Shown: in pieces, positions 14,445-22,248 of the stretch | Layout of the letters: each line of letters opens with the position of its first letter | How positions within the stretch are numbered: the first letter of the stretch is position 1 | Source: DASQQQ01 sp036390995 | Lineage (GTDB): Bacteria > Actinomycetota > UBA4738 > HRBIN12 | Reading direction: 5' to 3' | DNA: 30,504 nucleotides | NCBI GenBank assembly: GCA_036390995.1 | Contig: DASWAT010000081.1 | Location: forward strand, 1-30,504 | The notes under the pieces: generated by a model | What the model saw: the letters and a program-made list of their open reading frames with translations, nothing else | Told to the model about the DNA's origin: nothing | Database searches by the model: none | Position numbers and translations under genes: made by a program

Positions 14445-15467
14445 ATGTCGCAGCTCGGGTTCGCCATCATGGGTCTGGCCGTGGGTGTGGCCCTCGCGCT
14501 GGGGGTGATCGCGTTCCGGCGACGGGAGGAAGGCGCTGTCGACGGCACGGATCGCCTGGAGGCGCGTCTGGAGGTTCAGACGTCGGAGCTCCGCCGCCTG
14601 GCCGACGCGTCGTCGAACCGGGACGGGCAGGCCGATCGCCTCCGCGACGAGCTCGGCGCGGCGCGCCGGGTGCTTGAGGAGCTCTCCACCCGCGAGCGCG
14701 AACGCCGGGAGCAGGAGTCCGAGGCATGGGTCGTCATCCGGCGGCTCTCCACGGTCCTGGCCGGCGGCTCGTCCAAGGGACGCGCGGGCGAGAACGTCCT
14801 CCGCGAGCATCTGTCCGAGCTGCCCCCGGCGATGCTCGCGCGCGACTTCCGGGTGAACGGCAAGGTCGTCGAGTTCGGCCTGCGGCTGCCCGACGGCCGC
14901 CGGCTGCCGGTCGACTCGAAGTGGACCGCCCCGGCCGAGCTCGAGGCGCTCGAGAAGGCGACCGAGCCCGCGGAGCGGGAGGCACGCGCTCGCGACGTCG
15001 AGCGCGTGGTTGCCGCGCGCGCCCGGGAGGTCGCGCAGTACCTCGACCCGGGGATGACCGCTCCGGTGGCGGTCGCGGCCGTGCCCGACGCCGCGTACGC
15101 GGTGCTGAAACGGGCCCACGCCGACGCGTTCGCACGCGGCGTGGTCATCGTCCCGTACTCGACGGCGCTGCCGGTGCTCCTGTTCCTCTACAGCCTCGTG
15201 CACCGGTTCGGCGAACCCGGCGACGTCCGCAGCGCGCTGGCCGAGGTCTCCTCGCTGCTCGACGCTATGGAGGGCGTGCTCGAGAACCGGTTCGCCCGAG
15301 CCGCCACCATGATCGCGAACGGGACCGACGAACTGCGCTCGCAGCTGGGCAAGGCCCGGGGGTCGGTGAGCCGGGCGCAGACGGGAGCCGTCGAGGAGCC
15401 GGTGCGGACGTCCGCGCTGGGCACGGGCACCGAGTCGCCGGACGAGCGGCTCCGCGCGCTGCCATGA
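14445..15467 (+). CDS. rmuC: RmuC-like DNA recombination protein
   Basis: This 340-aa protein starts at an ATG with a GGGGAGG site. It has an N-terminal transmembrane helix (about 5-23), a charged coiled coil (about 35-90), then the RmuC domain with SSKGRAGENVLREHLSELP, a VEFGLRLPDGRRLPVDSKW segment and AVAAVPDAAYAVLKRAHADA. The D-x-K string in PVDSKW and the upstream Glu match the PD-(D/E)xK nuclease-like core that RmuC is proposed to have. In E. coli RmuC limits recombination at inverted repeats, presumably as a nuclease. The C-terminal tail (GAVEEPVRTSALGTGTE) is probably disordered. At 340 aa it is shorter than E. coli RmuC (475 aa), as many actinobacterial members are. Confidence 0.85.
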   Translation: MSQLGFAIMGLAVGVALALGVIAFRRREEGAVDGTDRLEARLEVQTSELRRLADASSNRDGQADRLRDELGAARRVLEELSTRERERREQESEAWVVIRRLSTVLAGGSSKGRAGENVLREHLSELPPAMLARDFRVNGKVVEFGLRLPDGRRLPVDSKWTAPAELEALEKATEPAEREARARDVERVVAARAREVAQYLDPGMTAPVAVAAVPDAAYAVLKRAHADAFARGVVIVPYSTALPVLLFLYSLVHRFGEPGDVRSALAEVSSLLDAMEGVLENRFARAATMIANGTDELRSQLGKARGSVSRAQTGAVEEPVRTSALGTGTESPDERLRALP

Positions 15468-15504
15468 TGCCCGCCGGAACGGATCCACCGGAGAGGGGGG
15501 AGCG

Positions 15505-15810
15505 ATGATCGGCAGGCTGTGGCGGGGATGGACGGCCCCGGAGCGCGCCGGCGTCTACGTGGAGTACCTCCGCGGAACCGGCGTGAAGGAGCTGCGGGAG
15601 ACCCCGGGCAACCAGGGCGTCCTGGTGCTGCACCGCACGCACGGAGGTCGCGAGGAGTTCTTCGTGCTCTCGCTGTGGGAGTCCCTCGAGGCGGTGAAGG
15701 GGTTCGCGGGTGAGGACGTGCAAGTGGCGCGGTTCTACCCAGAGGACGACGACTTCCTCGTGGATCGCGAGTGGACCTGCTCCCACTACGAGGTGCCGAT
15801 CGGGCCGTAG
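15505..15810 (+). CDS. Small dimeric alpha/beta-barrel (ABM-like) protein
   Basis: This 101-aa soluble protein starts at an ATG with GAGAGGGGGG just upstream. The pattern is a beta-alpha-beta fold: VYVEYLRGTGVKELRETPGN, then QGVLVLHRTHGGREEFFVLS, LWESLEAVKGFAGED and VQVARFYPEDDDFL. It resembles the antibiotic biosynthesis monooxygenase (ABM/DABB) group, in which homodimers form a ferredoxin-like barrel. No catalytic residue can be assigned, so monooxygenase activity is not claimed. Its TAG stop forms the first half of the TAGAGT -10 box of the next gene. It begins 37 nt after rmuC and could be co-transcribed with it. Confidence 0.7.
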   Translation: MIGRLWRGWTAPERAGVYVEYLRGTGVKELRETPGNQGVLVLHRTHGGREEFFVLSLWESLEAVKGFAGEDVQVARFYPEDDDFLVDREWTCSHYEVPIGP

Positions 15811-15813
15811 AGT
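15808..15813 (+). promoter_or_regulatory. -10 box overlapping a stop codon, leaderless gene
   Basis: TAGAGT begins with the TAG stop of the preceding gene and ends 6 nt before the ATG at 15820. Transcription would begin at the start codon. No ribosome site is present. Confidence 0.5.
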
Positions 15814-15819
15814 GGCCCC

Positions 15820-16155
15820 ATGGACTTCTCGGAAGCGTTGCGGGAGCTCGGCTTCCACCCCTCCACCGAGCGGGCGCCGCGGGGCGCCGCCGTTTCCACC
15901 GCGAAGCCGAACCGGTACACCACGTACACGGTCCAGGCCCTCGAGGACGGCACGGCGCTGTTCACGTGGGAGTTCGCCGTGGGGGACTACCTGGCGACGA
16001 GGGGGATCCAGCTCGGCTCGGACGAGACCCTGAACCAGTTCATGTTCCCGAGGGACGACGAGCGCGGCCCACAGGATGCCTCGTGGCTCGTGGCCGCGGT
16101 GGAGCATGCGGAGACGGCCCTCCGCAGGCTCCGGTTCGACCGTCCCGACCAGTAG
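15820..16155 (+). CDS. Hypothetical soluble protein
   Basis: This 111-aa protein is not recognised. It opens MDFSEALRELGFHPS, then has a run of predicted strands (NRYTTYTVQALEDGTALFTW, EFAVGDYLATRGIQLGSD) and ends in an amphipathic helix (ASWLVAAVEHAETALRRLRF). It has no signal peptide, no membrane segment and no cysteine. Coding support comes from consistent high-GC third positions, the leaderless TAGAGT promoter 6 nt before the ATG and the tight fit between neighbours. It precedes the arg operon by 60 bp but is separated from it by the arg promoter, so no link to arginine synthesis is implied. Confidence 0.68.
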   Translation: MDFSEALRELGFHPSTERAPRGAAVSTAKPNRYTTYTVQALEDGTALFTWEFAVGDYLATRGIQLGSDETLNQFMFPRDDERGPQDASWLVAAVEHAETALRRLRFDRPDQ

Positions 16156-16178
16156 CGATCCGGGGCCACGCCCGCACC

Positions 16179-16207
16179 TTGACGCTATCATGCGTTTCTC
16201 GCATAGT
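16179..16207 (+). promoter_or_regulatory. Promoter of the arg operon (-35 TTGACG, -10 CATAGT)
   Basis: TTGACG at 16179-16184 and CATAGT at 16202-16207 are separated by 17 bp, the ideal spacing for a housekeeping sigma promoter. The predicted start site falls at about 16214, just before the argC ATG at 16216, so the operon mRNA would be leaderless. No ribosome site precedes argC. Confidence 0.65.
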
Positions 16208-16213
16208 TATGCG
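16188..16213. promoter_or_regulatory. Candidate ArgR operator (ARG box) in the argC promoter
   Basis: Three half-sites occur in a row: ATGCG (16190-16194), CGCAT (16200-16204) and ATGCG (16209-16213). The first pair is an inverted repeat with a 5-nt AT-rich centre, TTTCT. The second pair forms CGCATA-GT-TATGCG. Size and symmetry resemble ArgR boxes (roughly 18 bp with inverted TGAAT- or TGCAT-type halves). The element covers the space between -35 and -10 and the -10 itself. argR is encoded in the same operon, so autorepression by arginine-loaded ArgR is the natural reading. Binding is inferred. Confidence 0.62.
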
Positions 16214-16215
16214 CT

Positions 16216-17271
16216 ATGGCGCCGAACCCGATCCGTGTGGCCGTGCTGGGGGCCTCTGGGTCCACCGGGGGCGAGCTGCTGCGGTTGCTCCCGTCCCATC
16301 CTTCGGTCGAGATCGCCTCCCTGGGCGCCGGGAAGACCGCCGGCTCCACCCTCGGTGAGGTCCATCCGCATCTGGCCGCCACCGTCCTGGGCGGCTGGAC
16401 GCTGGAGCCGATCGATGCGGGAGCGGTGGCGGATCGGGTGGACCTCGCGTTCCTCGCGCTGCCACACGGGACCAGCGCCACCCTCGCTCCGACCCTCCTC
16501 GAGGCCGGCGTGCGCGTGGTCGACCTGGCCGGCGACTTCCGGCTGCCGGCCGCTGCCTATCCGATCTGGTACGGGTTCGAGCACCCGGCACCGGCCTGGC
16601 TCGACAAGGCGGCCTATGGTTTGCCGGAGCTGTTCCCAGAGCAGATCCGGACGGCCCCGCTGGTCGCGAACCCGGGATGCTTCCCCACCGCCGCGGTCCT
16701 GGCTCTCGCCCCGCTCCTCGCCGCCACGTTGATCGCGAACGGTCCGATCGTCGTGGACGGCAAGACCGGAGTGTCCGGAGCCGGGAAGAAGGCCGACCAG
16801 ACCACGATCCACCTGACAACCGAGGAGAGCGTCCGTCCCTACCGCCTGCCACGGCATCAACACACGCCGGAGATCGAGCTGGCCCTCGCCCTGGCCGGAT
16901 CGGACGGTGTCACGGTCTCGTTCGTACCGCACCTGGTGCCGGCGGTCCGAGGTGTGCTCGTAACGTGCTATGCGCGCGCCGACGCCGGGGTCACGACCGA
17001 GGCCTTGACCGACGCCCTGGCACGCGCGTACGAGGACGCGCCGTTCGTCCGGGTCCTGCCGCCGGGCCAGATGGCCGACACGAAGCGGACACGCGGCTCC
17101 AACCTCGTCGAGTTGCAGGCCACCGTGGATCCTCGGACCGGGACCGCCGTGGTGATCGGCGCCCTCGACAACCTGGTGAAAGGAGCGGCCGGGCAGGCCA
17201 TCCAGAACCTGAACCTCATGCACGGCCTCGACCAGACGACCGGCCTGCCGTCGGTGGGGCTCTACCCGTGA
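16216..17271 (+). CDS. argC: N-acetyl-gamma-glutamyl-phosphate reductase
   Basis: This 351-aa enzyme reduces N-acetylglutamyl phosphate to the semialdehyde with NADPH, the third step of arginine synthesis. The NADPH loop is LGASGSTGGELLRLL (residues 11-25); the usual Tyr after GASG is Ser here. DLAGDFRL lies at 103-110. The catalytic Cys is Cys155 in VANPGCFPTA. KTGVSGAGK and the late HLVPAVRGVLVT stretch (His as general base) are also present. The ATG start is set by family alignment and by the promoter that ends directly before it. It is the first gene of argCJBDRGH. Its stop overlaps the argJ GTG as GTGA. Confidence 0.97.
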   Translation: MAPNPIRVAVLGASGSTGGELLRLLPSHPSVEIASLGAGKTAGSTLGEVHPHLAATVLGGWTLEPIDAGAVADRVDLAFLALPHGTSATLAPTLLEAGVRVVDLAGDFRLPAAAYPIWYGFEHPAPAWLDKAAYGLPELFPEQIRTAPLVANPGCFPTAAVLALAPLLAATLIANGPIVVDGKTGVSGAGKKADQTTIHLTTEESVRPYRLPRHQHTPEIELALALAGSDGVTVSFVPHLVPAVRGVLVTCYARADAGVTTEALTDALARAYEDAPFVRVLPPGQMADTKRTRGSNLVELQATVDPRTGTAVVIGALDNLVKGAAGQAIQNLNLMHGLDQTTGLPSVGLYP

Positions 17272-18461
17272 GCGTGACGTTCCCCCGCGGGTTCCGGGCC
17301 TCCGGCGTGACCGCCGGGATGAAGCCGAGTGGCCGACCCGACCTCGCGCTCCTCGTCGGGGAGGGCGAGTGTGCGGCGGCCGGCCTGTTCACCACGAACG
17401 TGTTCGCCGCGGCGCCGGTGCGGCTGTCGCGCTCGCGGGTGGCCGACGGCAGGGCACGGGCCGTGCTGGTGAACAGCGGGCAGGCGAACGCGGGCACGGG
17501 ATCGATCGGGGATCGGGACGCCGTGGTGTCGACGGCGGCCGCCGCCGAGCTGCTCGGGATCGACGCCGGCTCCGTCCTGGACTGCTCGACGGGCGTGATC
17601 GGCGAGCCGCTCCACATGCGGGAGCTGGAGGCCGCGCTGCCGACCCTCGTGGCCGGGCTGTCCCCCCAGGGCGGCGATGCGTTCGCAGCGGCCATCATGA
17701 CCACGGACACGCGGCCCAAGCAGGCTGCGGCCGAGCGCGGCGGGTACCGGGTCGGCGGTGCGGCCAAGGGCGTCGGGATGATCGCCCCGGACCTCGAGCT
17801 GGCGACGATGCTCGCGTTCGTCACCACCGACGCGCCCGTGGCGCCGTCCGAGATCGGCCGTCTGGCGGCCGACGTGTTGGAGCCGAGGTTCGAGGCGCTC
17901 ACGGTCGACGGCTGTACGAGCACCAACGACACCGTCCTCCTGCTCGCGAGCGGAGCGGCCGGCGGGGACCCGGTCACACCGGGAACCGTCGCGTGGGACC
18001 GGCTCCGCGATGCCGTGGACGAGGTGGGCGAGTCGCTCGTCCTGCAGCTCGCCCGCGACGCGGAGGGCGCGAACCACGTCCTGCTGGTCCACGTGACCGG
18101 CGCCTCAGAGACCCGCGACGCGCAGGTGGCGGCGAAGGCGATCGCGGACTCGCTGCTCGTGAAGACGGCGGTGTTCGGTGGCGATCCGAATCCCGGCCGG
18201 ATCTTGCAGGCTCTCGGCTCGAGCGGCGTGGCGTTCCGGCCGGAGGACGTGGAGGTCTGGATCGGGGACGTCCGGGTGATCGCATGCGGCGAGATCCCGG
18301 CAGCGTATCGAGAGGGTGGCGAGGATCCGGCGCGAGCCGCGCTGAAGGCGCCCGAGGTCGTGCTGGCCGTTCACCTGGGCGACGGCCCCGGGGAGAGCCG
18401 GGCGCTCGGCGTGGACCTGTCGTACGAGTACGTGCGGATCAACGCGGAGTACACGACGTGA
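17268..18461 (+). CDS. argJ: Glutamate N-acetyltransferase / ornithine acetyltransferase
   Basis: This 397-aa Ntn-fold enzyme moves the acetyl group from N-acetylornithine to glutamate and may also use acetyl-CoA; mono- and bifunctional forms exist and cannot be told apart here. Self-cleavage is expected before Thr180 in LELATMLAF, which follows AKGVGMIAPD. NSGQANAGTG (69-78) and STGVIGE (107-113) form the oxyanion and active-site loops. TVDGCTSTNDT and VKTAVFGGDPNPGR are further family blocks. Its presence explains why no argE is needed in the operon. The GTG start overlaps the argC stop, and the stop overlaps the argB GTG. Confidence 0.97.
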   Translation: MSVTFPRGFRASGVTAGMKPSGRPDLALLVGEGECAAAGLFTTNVFAAAPVRLSRSRVADGRARAVLVNSGQANAGTGSIGDRDAVVSTAAAAELLGIDAGSVLDCSTGVIGEPLHMRELEAALPTLVAGLSPQGGDAFAAAIMTTDTRPKQAAAERGGYRVGGAAKGVGMIAPDLELATMLAFVTTDAPVAPSEIGRLAADVLEPRFEALTVDGCTSTNDTVLLLASGAAGGDPVTPGTVAWDRLRDAVDEVGESLVLQLARDAEGANHVLLVHVTGASETRDAQVAAKAIADSLLVKTAVFGGDPNPGRILQALGSSGVAFRPEDVEVWIGDVRVIACGEIPAAYREGGEDPARAALKAPEVVLAVHLGDGPGESRALGVDLSYEYVRINAEYTT

Positions 18462-19369
18462 GCCGGCTCGAGCTGCCCCCGCAGATCCGCGAGCGCACCG
18501 CGGCGAAGGCCCGGACGCTGCTGGAGGCCTTGCCGTTCATGCAGGAGCACTGGGGCAAGGTGATCGTGGTGAAGGTGGGCGGCGCGGCCATGGACATCGC
18601 GCCGCTGTCGCGATCGTTCGCGAAGGATCTCGCGCTCCTGCAGCACGTGGGGATCTTGCCCCTCGTCGTGCACGGCGGCGGTCCCCAGGTGACCGAGGTG
18701 TCCGGCCGCCTCGGGTTGGAGACCCGGTTCGTGGACGGCCACCGCATCACGGACGAGCAGACGCTCGACGTGGCGAAGATGGTCCTGGCCGGCAAGCTCA
18801 ACACCGAGGTCGTTGGCACCCTGCAGGCAGGCGGCGTGCCCGCGGTTGGGCTCTCCGGCGTGGACGGCGGCCTCGTCCTGGCCCGGCGGCGGTCCGCACC
18901 GGACCTCGGGTTCGTCGGCGAGGTCGTCCGGGTGGACGTCGGCGTGGCCCGCACGCTCATGGATCGCGGGTTCGTTCCGGTGGTCGCCTCGATCGCGGCC
19001 GGGAACGATGGCCAGGCCTACAACGTGAACGCGGACGTCGTCGCGGCCGAGCTCGCCGTGGGGCTGTCGGCGGAGAAGCTCGTCTACATGAACGACGTGC
19101 CGGGGGTGATCGGGCCCGCCGGCGACCTGCTCTCCGAGCTCGGGGTGCAGGACGCATCGGACCTGCTGGCGGCGGGCGGCGCGGTGGACGGAGGCATGAT
19201 CCCGAAGCTCGAGAGCGCGGTGCGGGCCCTGAAGGCGGGGGTCTCCCGCGTGCACCTCCTGGACGGCCGGGTCGAGCACGCGCTGGTGCTCGAGCTGTTC
19301 ACACCCGAGGGTGTCGGGACGATGGTCACGCTCGATGCCCCGCCCACGCAGGCGGACGGTGAGCCGTGA
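18458..19369 (+). CDS. argB: Acetylglutamate kinase
   Basis: This 303-aa amino-acid kinase phosphorylates N-acetylglutamate with ATP. The phosphate-binding lysine loop is KVGGAAM (39-45; usually KYGG), with HGGGPQ (72-77) and the NVNADVVAAELA block. The C-terminal GGAVDGGMIPKLESA segment binds ATP. An N-terminal helix (RTAAKARTLLEALPFMQEH, about 13-31) precedes the kinase fold. In studied enzymes this extension interlaces dimers into the hexamer that arginine inhibits, so feedback inhibition is likely. Start and stop both overlap neighbours as GTGA. Confidence 0.97.
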   Translation: MSRLELPPQIRERTAAKARTLLEALPFMQEHWGKVIVVKVGGAAMDIAPLSRSFAKDLALLQHVGILPLVVHGGGPQVTEVSGRLGLETRFVDGHRITDEQTLDVAKMVLAGKLNTEVVGTLQAGGVPAVGLSGVDGGLVLARRRSAPDLGFVGEVVRVDVGVARTLMDRGFVPVVASIAAGNDGQAYNVNADVVAAELAVGLSAEKLVYMNDVPGVIGPAGDLLSELGVQDASDLLAAGGAVDGGMIPKLESAVRALKAGVSRVHLLDGRVEHALVLELFTPEGVGTMVTLDAPPTQADGEP

Positions 19370-20550
19370 GCGAGCTTCCCGGCGAGGCCTTCGTCATGCC
19401 GACGTACGCCCGGTACCCTGTGACGCCGGTCCGCGGCGAGGGCGTCTACGTGGTCGACGCCGAGGGACGCACGTATCTCGACTTCGCGGGAGCGATCGGA
19501 GCGCTGAGCCTCGGGCACGGCCATCCGCGCTGGCGCGAGGCGATCCACGCGCAGGTGGACCGGCTCGGGCTGGTCTCGAACCTGTACGCCACCGGGCCGC
19601 AGGCCGAGCTCGCCGCGAAGCTCGCCGAGGTGGTCCCGATCCCAGATGCCCGGGTGTTCTTCTCGAACTCCGGCGCCGAGGCGAACGAGGCCGCGCTGAA
19701 GCTCGTCCGGAAGTGGGGTCTGCCGCAGGGCCGGTCGCGGATGGTGGCGCTCGAGGGCTCGTTCCATGGGCGGACCGCGGCGACGCTCGCCGCCACCGGC
19801 CAGCCGCCGAAGCGCTCTGCCTTCGAGCCGCTGGTGGACTGGTTCGTCCACGTGCCGCCGAACGACCTGGACGCGATGAACCGCGCGATCGGCGACGACA
19901 CCGCGGCGGTCCTGCTCGAGCCGGTGATGGGGGAGGGTGGGGTGCACCCCCTGGACGGGGCCTACCTGCGAGGGGTTCGGGAGCTCTGCGACGAACGCGG
20001 CGCCCTGGTGGTGGCCGACGAGGTCCAGTCGGGGATCGGCCGGTGCGGGGCCTGGCTGGCCGTCTCGGACGCCGGAGTCGTGCCGGACGTGGTGAGCCTG
20101 GCGAAGGGGCTCGGCGGCGGGCTGTCGATCGGAGCCACGGTCGCGAGGGCGGAGCTTTCGTTCGGGCCGGGCGACCACGCGTCGACCTTCGGCGGCGGAC
20201 CGGTAGCATGCGCGGCCGCCCTGGCGGTACTCGAGGTGATCGAGGCCGAGGGGCTGCTGGAGAATGCCCGCGTCCAGGGCGAGCGACTGCGCGCGGCCGT
20301 TCGCGATCTCGGCGACCCCGCGGTGGTGGAGGTCCGGGGGCAAGGGCTCCTGAACGGGGTGCAGCTCTCCGGCCCGTTCGCGCACGAGGTGGTGCTCGCG
20401 ATGCTCGACGAGGGTGTGCTGGCGACCGAGGCCGGACCCGACGTCGTCCGGACGTCGCCGCCGCTCGTGGTCACCGCGTCCGAGGTGGACGAGGCCGTCG
20501 GCGCGCTCGGGACCGCGTTGGTACGGGTCGGCGCGGGGGCCTCGACGTGA
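19366..20550 (+). CDS. argD: Acetylornithine aminotransferase
   Basis: This 394-aa class III PLP-dependent aminotransferase converts N-acetylglutamate semialdehyde plus glutamate to N-acetylornithine. The PLP lysine is Lys247 in SLAKGLGGG. The Asp that contacts the pyridine nitrogen lies in DEVQSGIGR (from 218). SNSGAEANEAALKL (100-113) and GSFHGRTAATLAATG (131-145) are the phosphate and substrate loops. ArgD enzymes often also serve as succinyl-diaminopimelate aminotransferase in lysine synthesis, which cannot be judged here. The GTG start overlaps argB. It runs directly into argR through a GTGA overlap; no argF lies between them. Confidence 0.96.
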   Translation: MSELPGEAFVMPTYARYPVTPVRGEGVYVVDAEGRTYLDFAGAIGALSLGHGHPRWREAIHAQVDRLGLVSNLYATGPQAELAAKLAEVVPIPDARVFFSNSGAEANEAALKLVRKWGLPQGRSRMVALEGSFHGRTAATLAATGQPPKRSAFEPLVDWFVHVPPNDLDAMNRAIGDDTAAVLLEPVMGEGGVHPLDGAYLRGVRELCDERGALVVADEVQSGIGRCGAWLAVSDAGVVPDVVSLAKGLGGGLSIGATVARAELSFGPGDHASTFGGGPVACAAALAVLEVIEAEGLLENARVQGERLRAAVRDLGDPAVVEVRGQGLLNGVQLSGPFAHEVVLAMLDEGVLATEAGPDVVRTSPPLVVTASEVDEAVGALGTALVRVGAGAST

Positions 20551-21026
20551 GCCGGGACGCCGGCGCCACGAAGACGAAGCGGCAACAGGCGATCCTGTCG
20601 CTCGTCGCGCGCGAGCGTCTGTCGAGCCAGGAGGAGATCCGAGCTCGCCTGCGGCACTTCGGCCTGCCGGTCACGCAGTCCACGATCTCGCGCGACATCG
20701 AGGAGCTCGGCCTGGCGCGGGTGCACGACCACGAGGGCGTGCGGTACGTGGTCCCGGGCGAGGGCGACACGCCGGGGCCGCTGAACCTGCTCCGGCGCGC
20801 GATGGAGGAGTTCGCGCTGTCGTTCGTCGCGGCGAACCAGCTCCTGGTGATCCGCACGCCGCCGGGGGCCGCGAACGCCCTGGCTGAGGCGATCGACCGG
20901 GCGAACCTCGCCGACGTCGCCGGCACGATCGCCGGCGACAACACGATCCTCGTCGTCCCTCGGGACGGCGTGACCGCCCGTTCGGTGGAGCGGGCGCTCC
21001 GTACGACGATGGAGGCGCGGTCCTGA
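20547..21026 (+). CDS. argR: Arginine repressor
   Basis: This 159-aa regulator has an N-terminal winged helix domain (about 8-75) with the recognition helix TQSTISRDIEELGL (43-56), containing the SR motif. The C-terminal oligomerisation and arginine-binding domain (about 85-155) contains AGTIAGDNTILVV (126-137). Most ArgR proteins read GDDT here, with both Asp residues contacting arginine; the second is Asn132 in this protein. Arginine-loaded hexamers bind ARG boxes, and a candidate lies before argC. The GTG start overlaps the argD stop, so repressor synthesis is tied to the operon it probably controls. Confidence 0.95.
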   Translation: MSRDAGATKTKRQQAILSLVARERLSSQEEIRARLRHFGLPVTQSTISRDIEELGLARVHDHEGVRYVVPGEGDTPGPLNLLRRAMEEFALSFVAANQLLVIRTPPGAANALAEAIDRANLADVAGTIAGDNTILVVPRDGVTARSVERALRTTMEARS

Positions 21027-21060
21027 GGCGGAGCGCCGGGGCCGGGAAGGAGACCGAAGG

Positions 21061-22248
21061 ATGAAGCGGGCGGTTCTCGCGTACTCGGGTGGGCTCGACA
21101 CGTCGGTGTCGACCCGGTGGCTCGGCGAGCAGGGGTACGAGGTGTTCGCCGTCGCGGTCGACGTGGGGCAGCAGGAGGACTTCGAGCGGATCCGCGAGCG
21201 CGGCGCTCTGGCCGGGGCGGCTGAGGTGCGGGTCGTGGACGCCGTCGGGCGGTTCGCGGCCGAGTTCCTGGCGCCGGCGATCAAGGCGAACGGGCTCTAC
21301 GAGGGCAAGTACCCGATGGTCTCGGCTCTTGCCCGGCCCCTCATCGCGGACGAGGTAGTGAAGGTCGCCCGGGAGGTCGGCGCCGAGGTCGTGGCCCACG
21401 GCTGCACCGGCAAGGGCAACGATCAGGTGCGGTTCGAGGTTTCGTTCGGGGTGCTCGCGCCGGAGCTGCAGGTCCTGGCTCCCATCCGCGACGACGGGAT
21501 CCCCCGGGAGAAGGCGATCGCGCTGGCCGGCGAGTGGGGCATCCCCATCGCCGACGTTGCGACCTCGTATTCGATCGATGAGAACCTGTGGGGCCGCACC
21601 GCCGAATGCGGGCCGCTCGAGGATCCGTGGGCGGAGCCGCCCGAGGACGCGTTCGCGCGAACCGCTCCGCCCGGTGAGGGCCCGGGAGGGACAGCGGAGA
21701 TCGTGGTTGCCTTCGAGCGCGGCGTGCCGGTAGGCCTCGATGGCGCGACCCGGCGGCTGCCGGAGTTGATCCGGATGGTCGACGCCCTCGGCGGGCGGTA
21801 CGGTTTCGGGCGCGTCGACATGATCGAGAACCGCCGGGTCGGCATCAAGTCCCGGGAGTTGTACGAGGTCCCGGGGGCGCTCGCGCTGATCGCGGCGCAC
21901 CGGGCGCTCGAGGACCTCACGCTCGAGCGCGAGGTCGCCCACTTCAAGCCCGGGATCGAGCAGCGATGGGCGGACCTCGTGTACGACGGGTTGTGGTTCT
22001 CGCCGTTGCGGCAGGCGCTCGACGCGTTCGTGCAGACGACCCAGGAGCACGTCACCGGCGAGGTCCGGTTGGAGTTCTCACCGGGAGCCTGCACGGTGGC
22101 GGGTCGCCGGTCGGATGCTTCCCTCTACGACATGGGACTCGCGACCTACGGGCCGGAGGATGCCTTCGACCACCGCCACGCGGCTGGATTCGTCAGACTG
22201 TGGGGCATGCCGTCGAAGGTGTGGTCGGCCAGGCAGGGCTCGGGATGA
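21061..22248 (+). CDS. argG: Argininosuccinate synthase
   Basis: This 395-aa enzyme joins citrulline and aspartate using ATP. The ATP pyrophosphatase loop is AYSGGLDTSV (7-16). HGCTGKGNDQVRFE (about 118-131) contacts citrulline and aspartate. IADVATSYSIDENLWGR and KSRELYEVPGALALI follow, in the usual order and at normal family length. The ATG has a GGGAAGGAG site 8-9 nt upstream, so after the 34-bp gap from argR translation is initiated afresh. The stop overlaps the argH ATG as ATGA. Confidence 0.97.
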   Translation: MKRAVLAYSGGLDTSVSTRWLGEQGYEVFAVAVDVGQQEDFERIRERGALAGAAEVRVVDAVGRFAAEFLAPAIKANGLYEGKYPMVSALARPLIADEVVKVAREVGAEVVAHGCTGKGNDQVRFEVSFGVLAPELQVLAPIRDDGIPREKAIALAGEWGIPIADVATSYSIDENLWGRTAECGPLEDPWAEPPEDAFARTAPPGEGPGGTAEIVVAFERGVPVGLDGATRRLPELIRMVDALGGRYGFGRVDMIENRRVGIKSRELYEVPGALALIAAHRALEDLTLEREVAHFKPGIEQRWADLVYDGLWFSPLRQALDAFVQTTQEHVTGEVRLEFSPGACTVAGRRSDASLYDMGLATYGPEDAFDHRHAAGFVRLWGMPSKVWSARQGSG

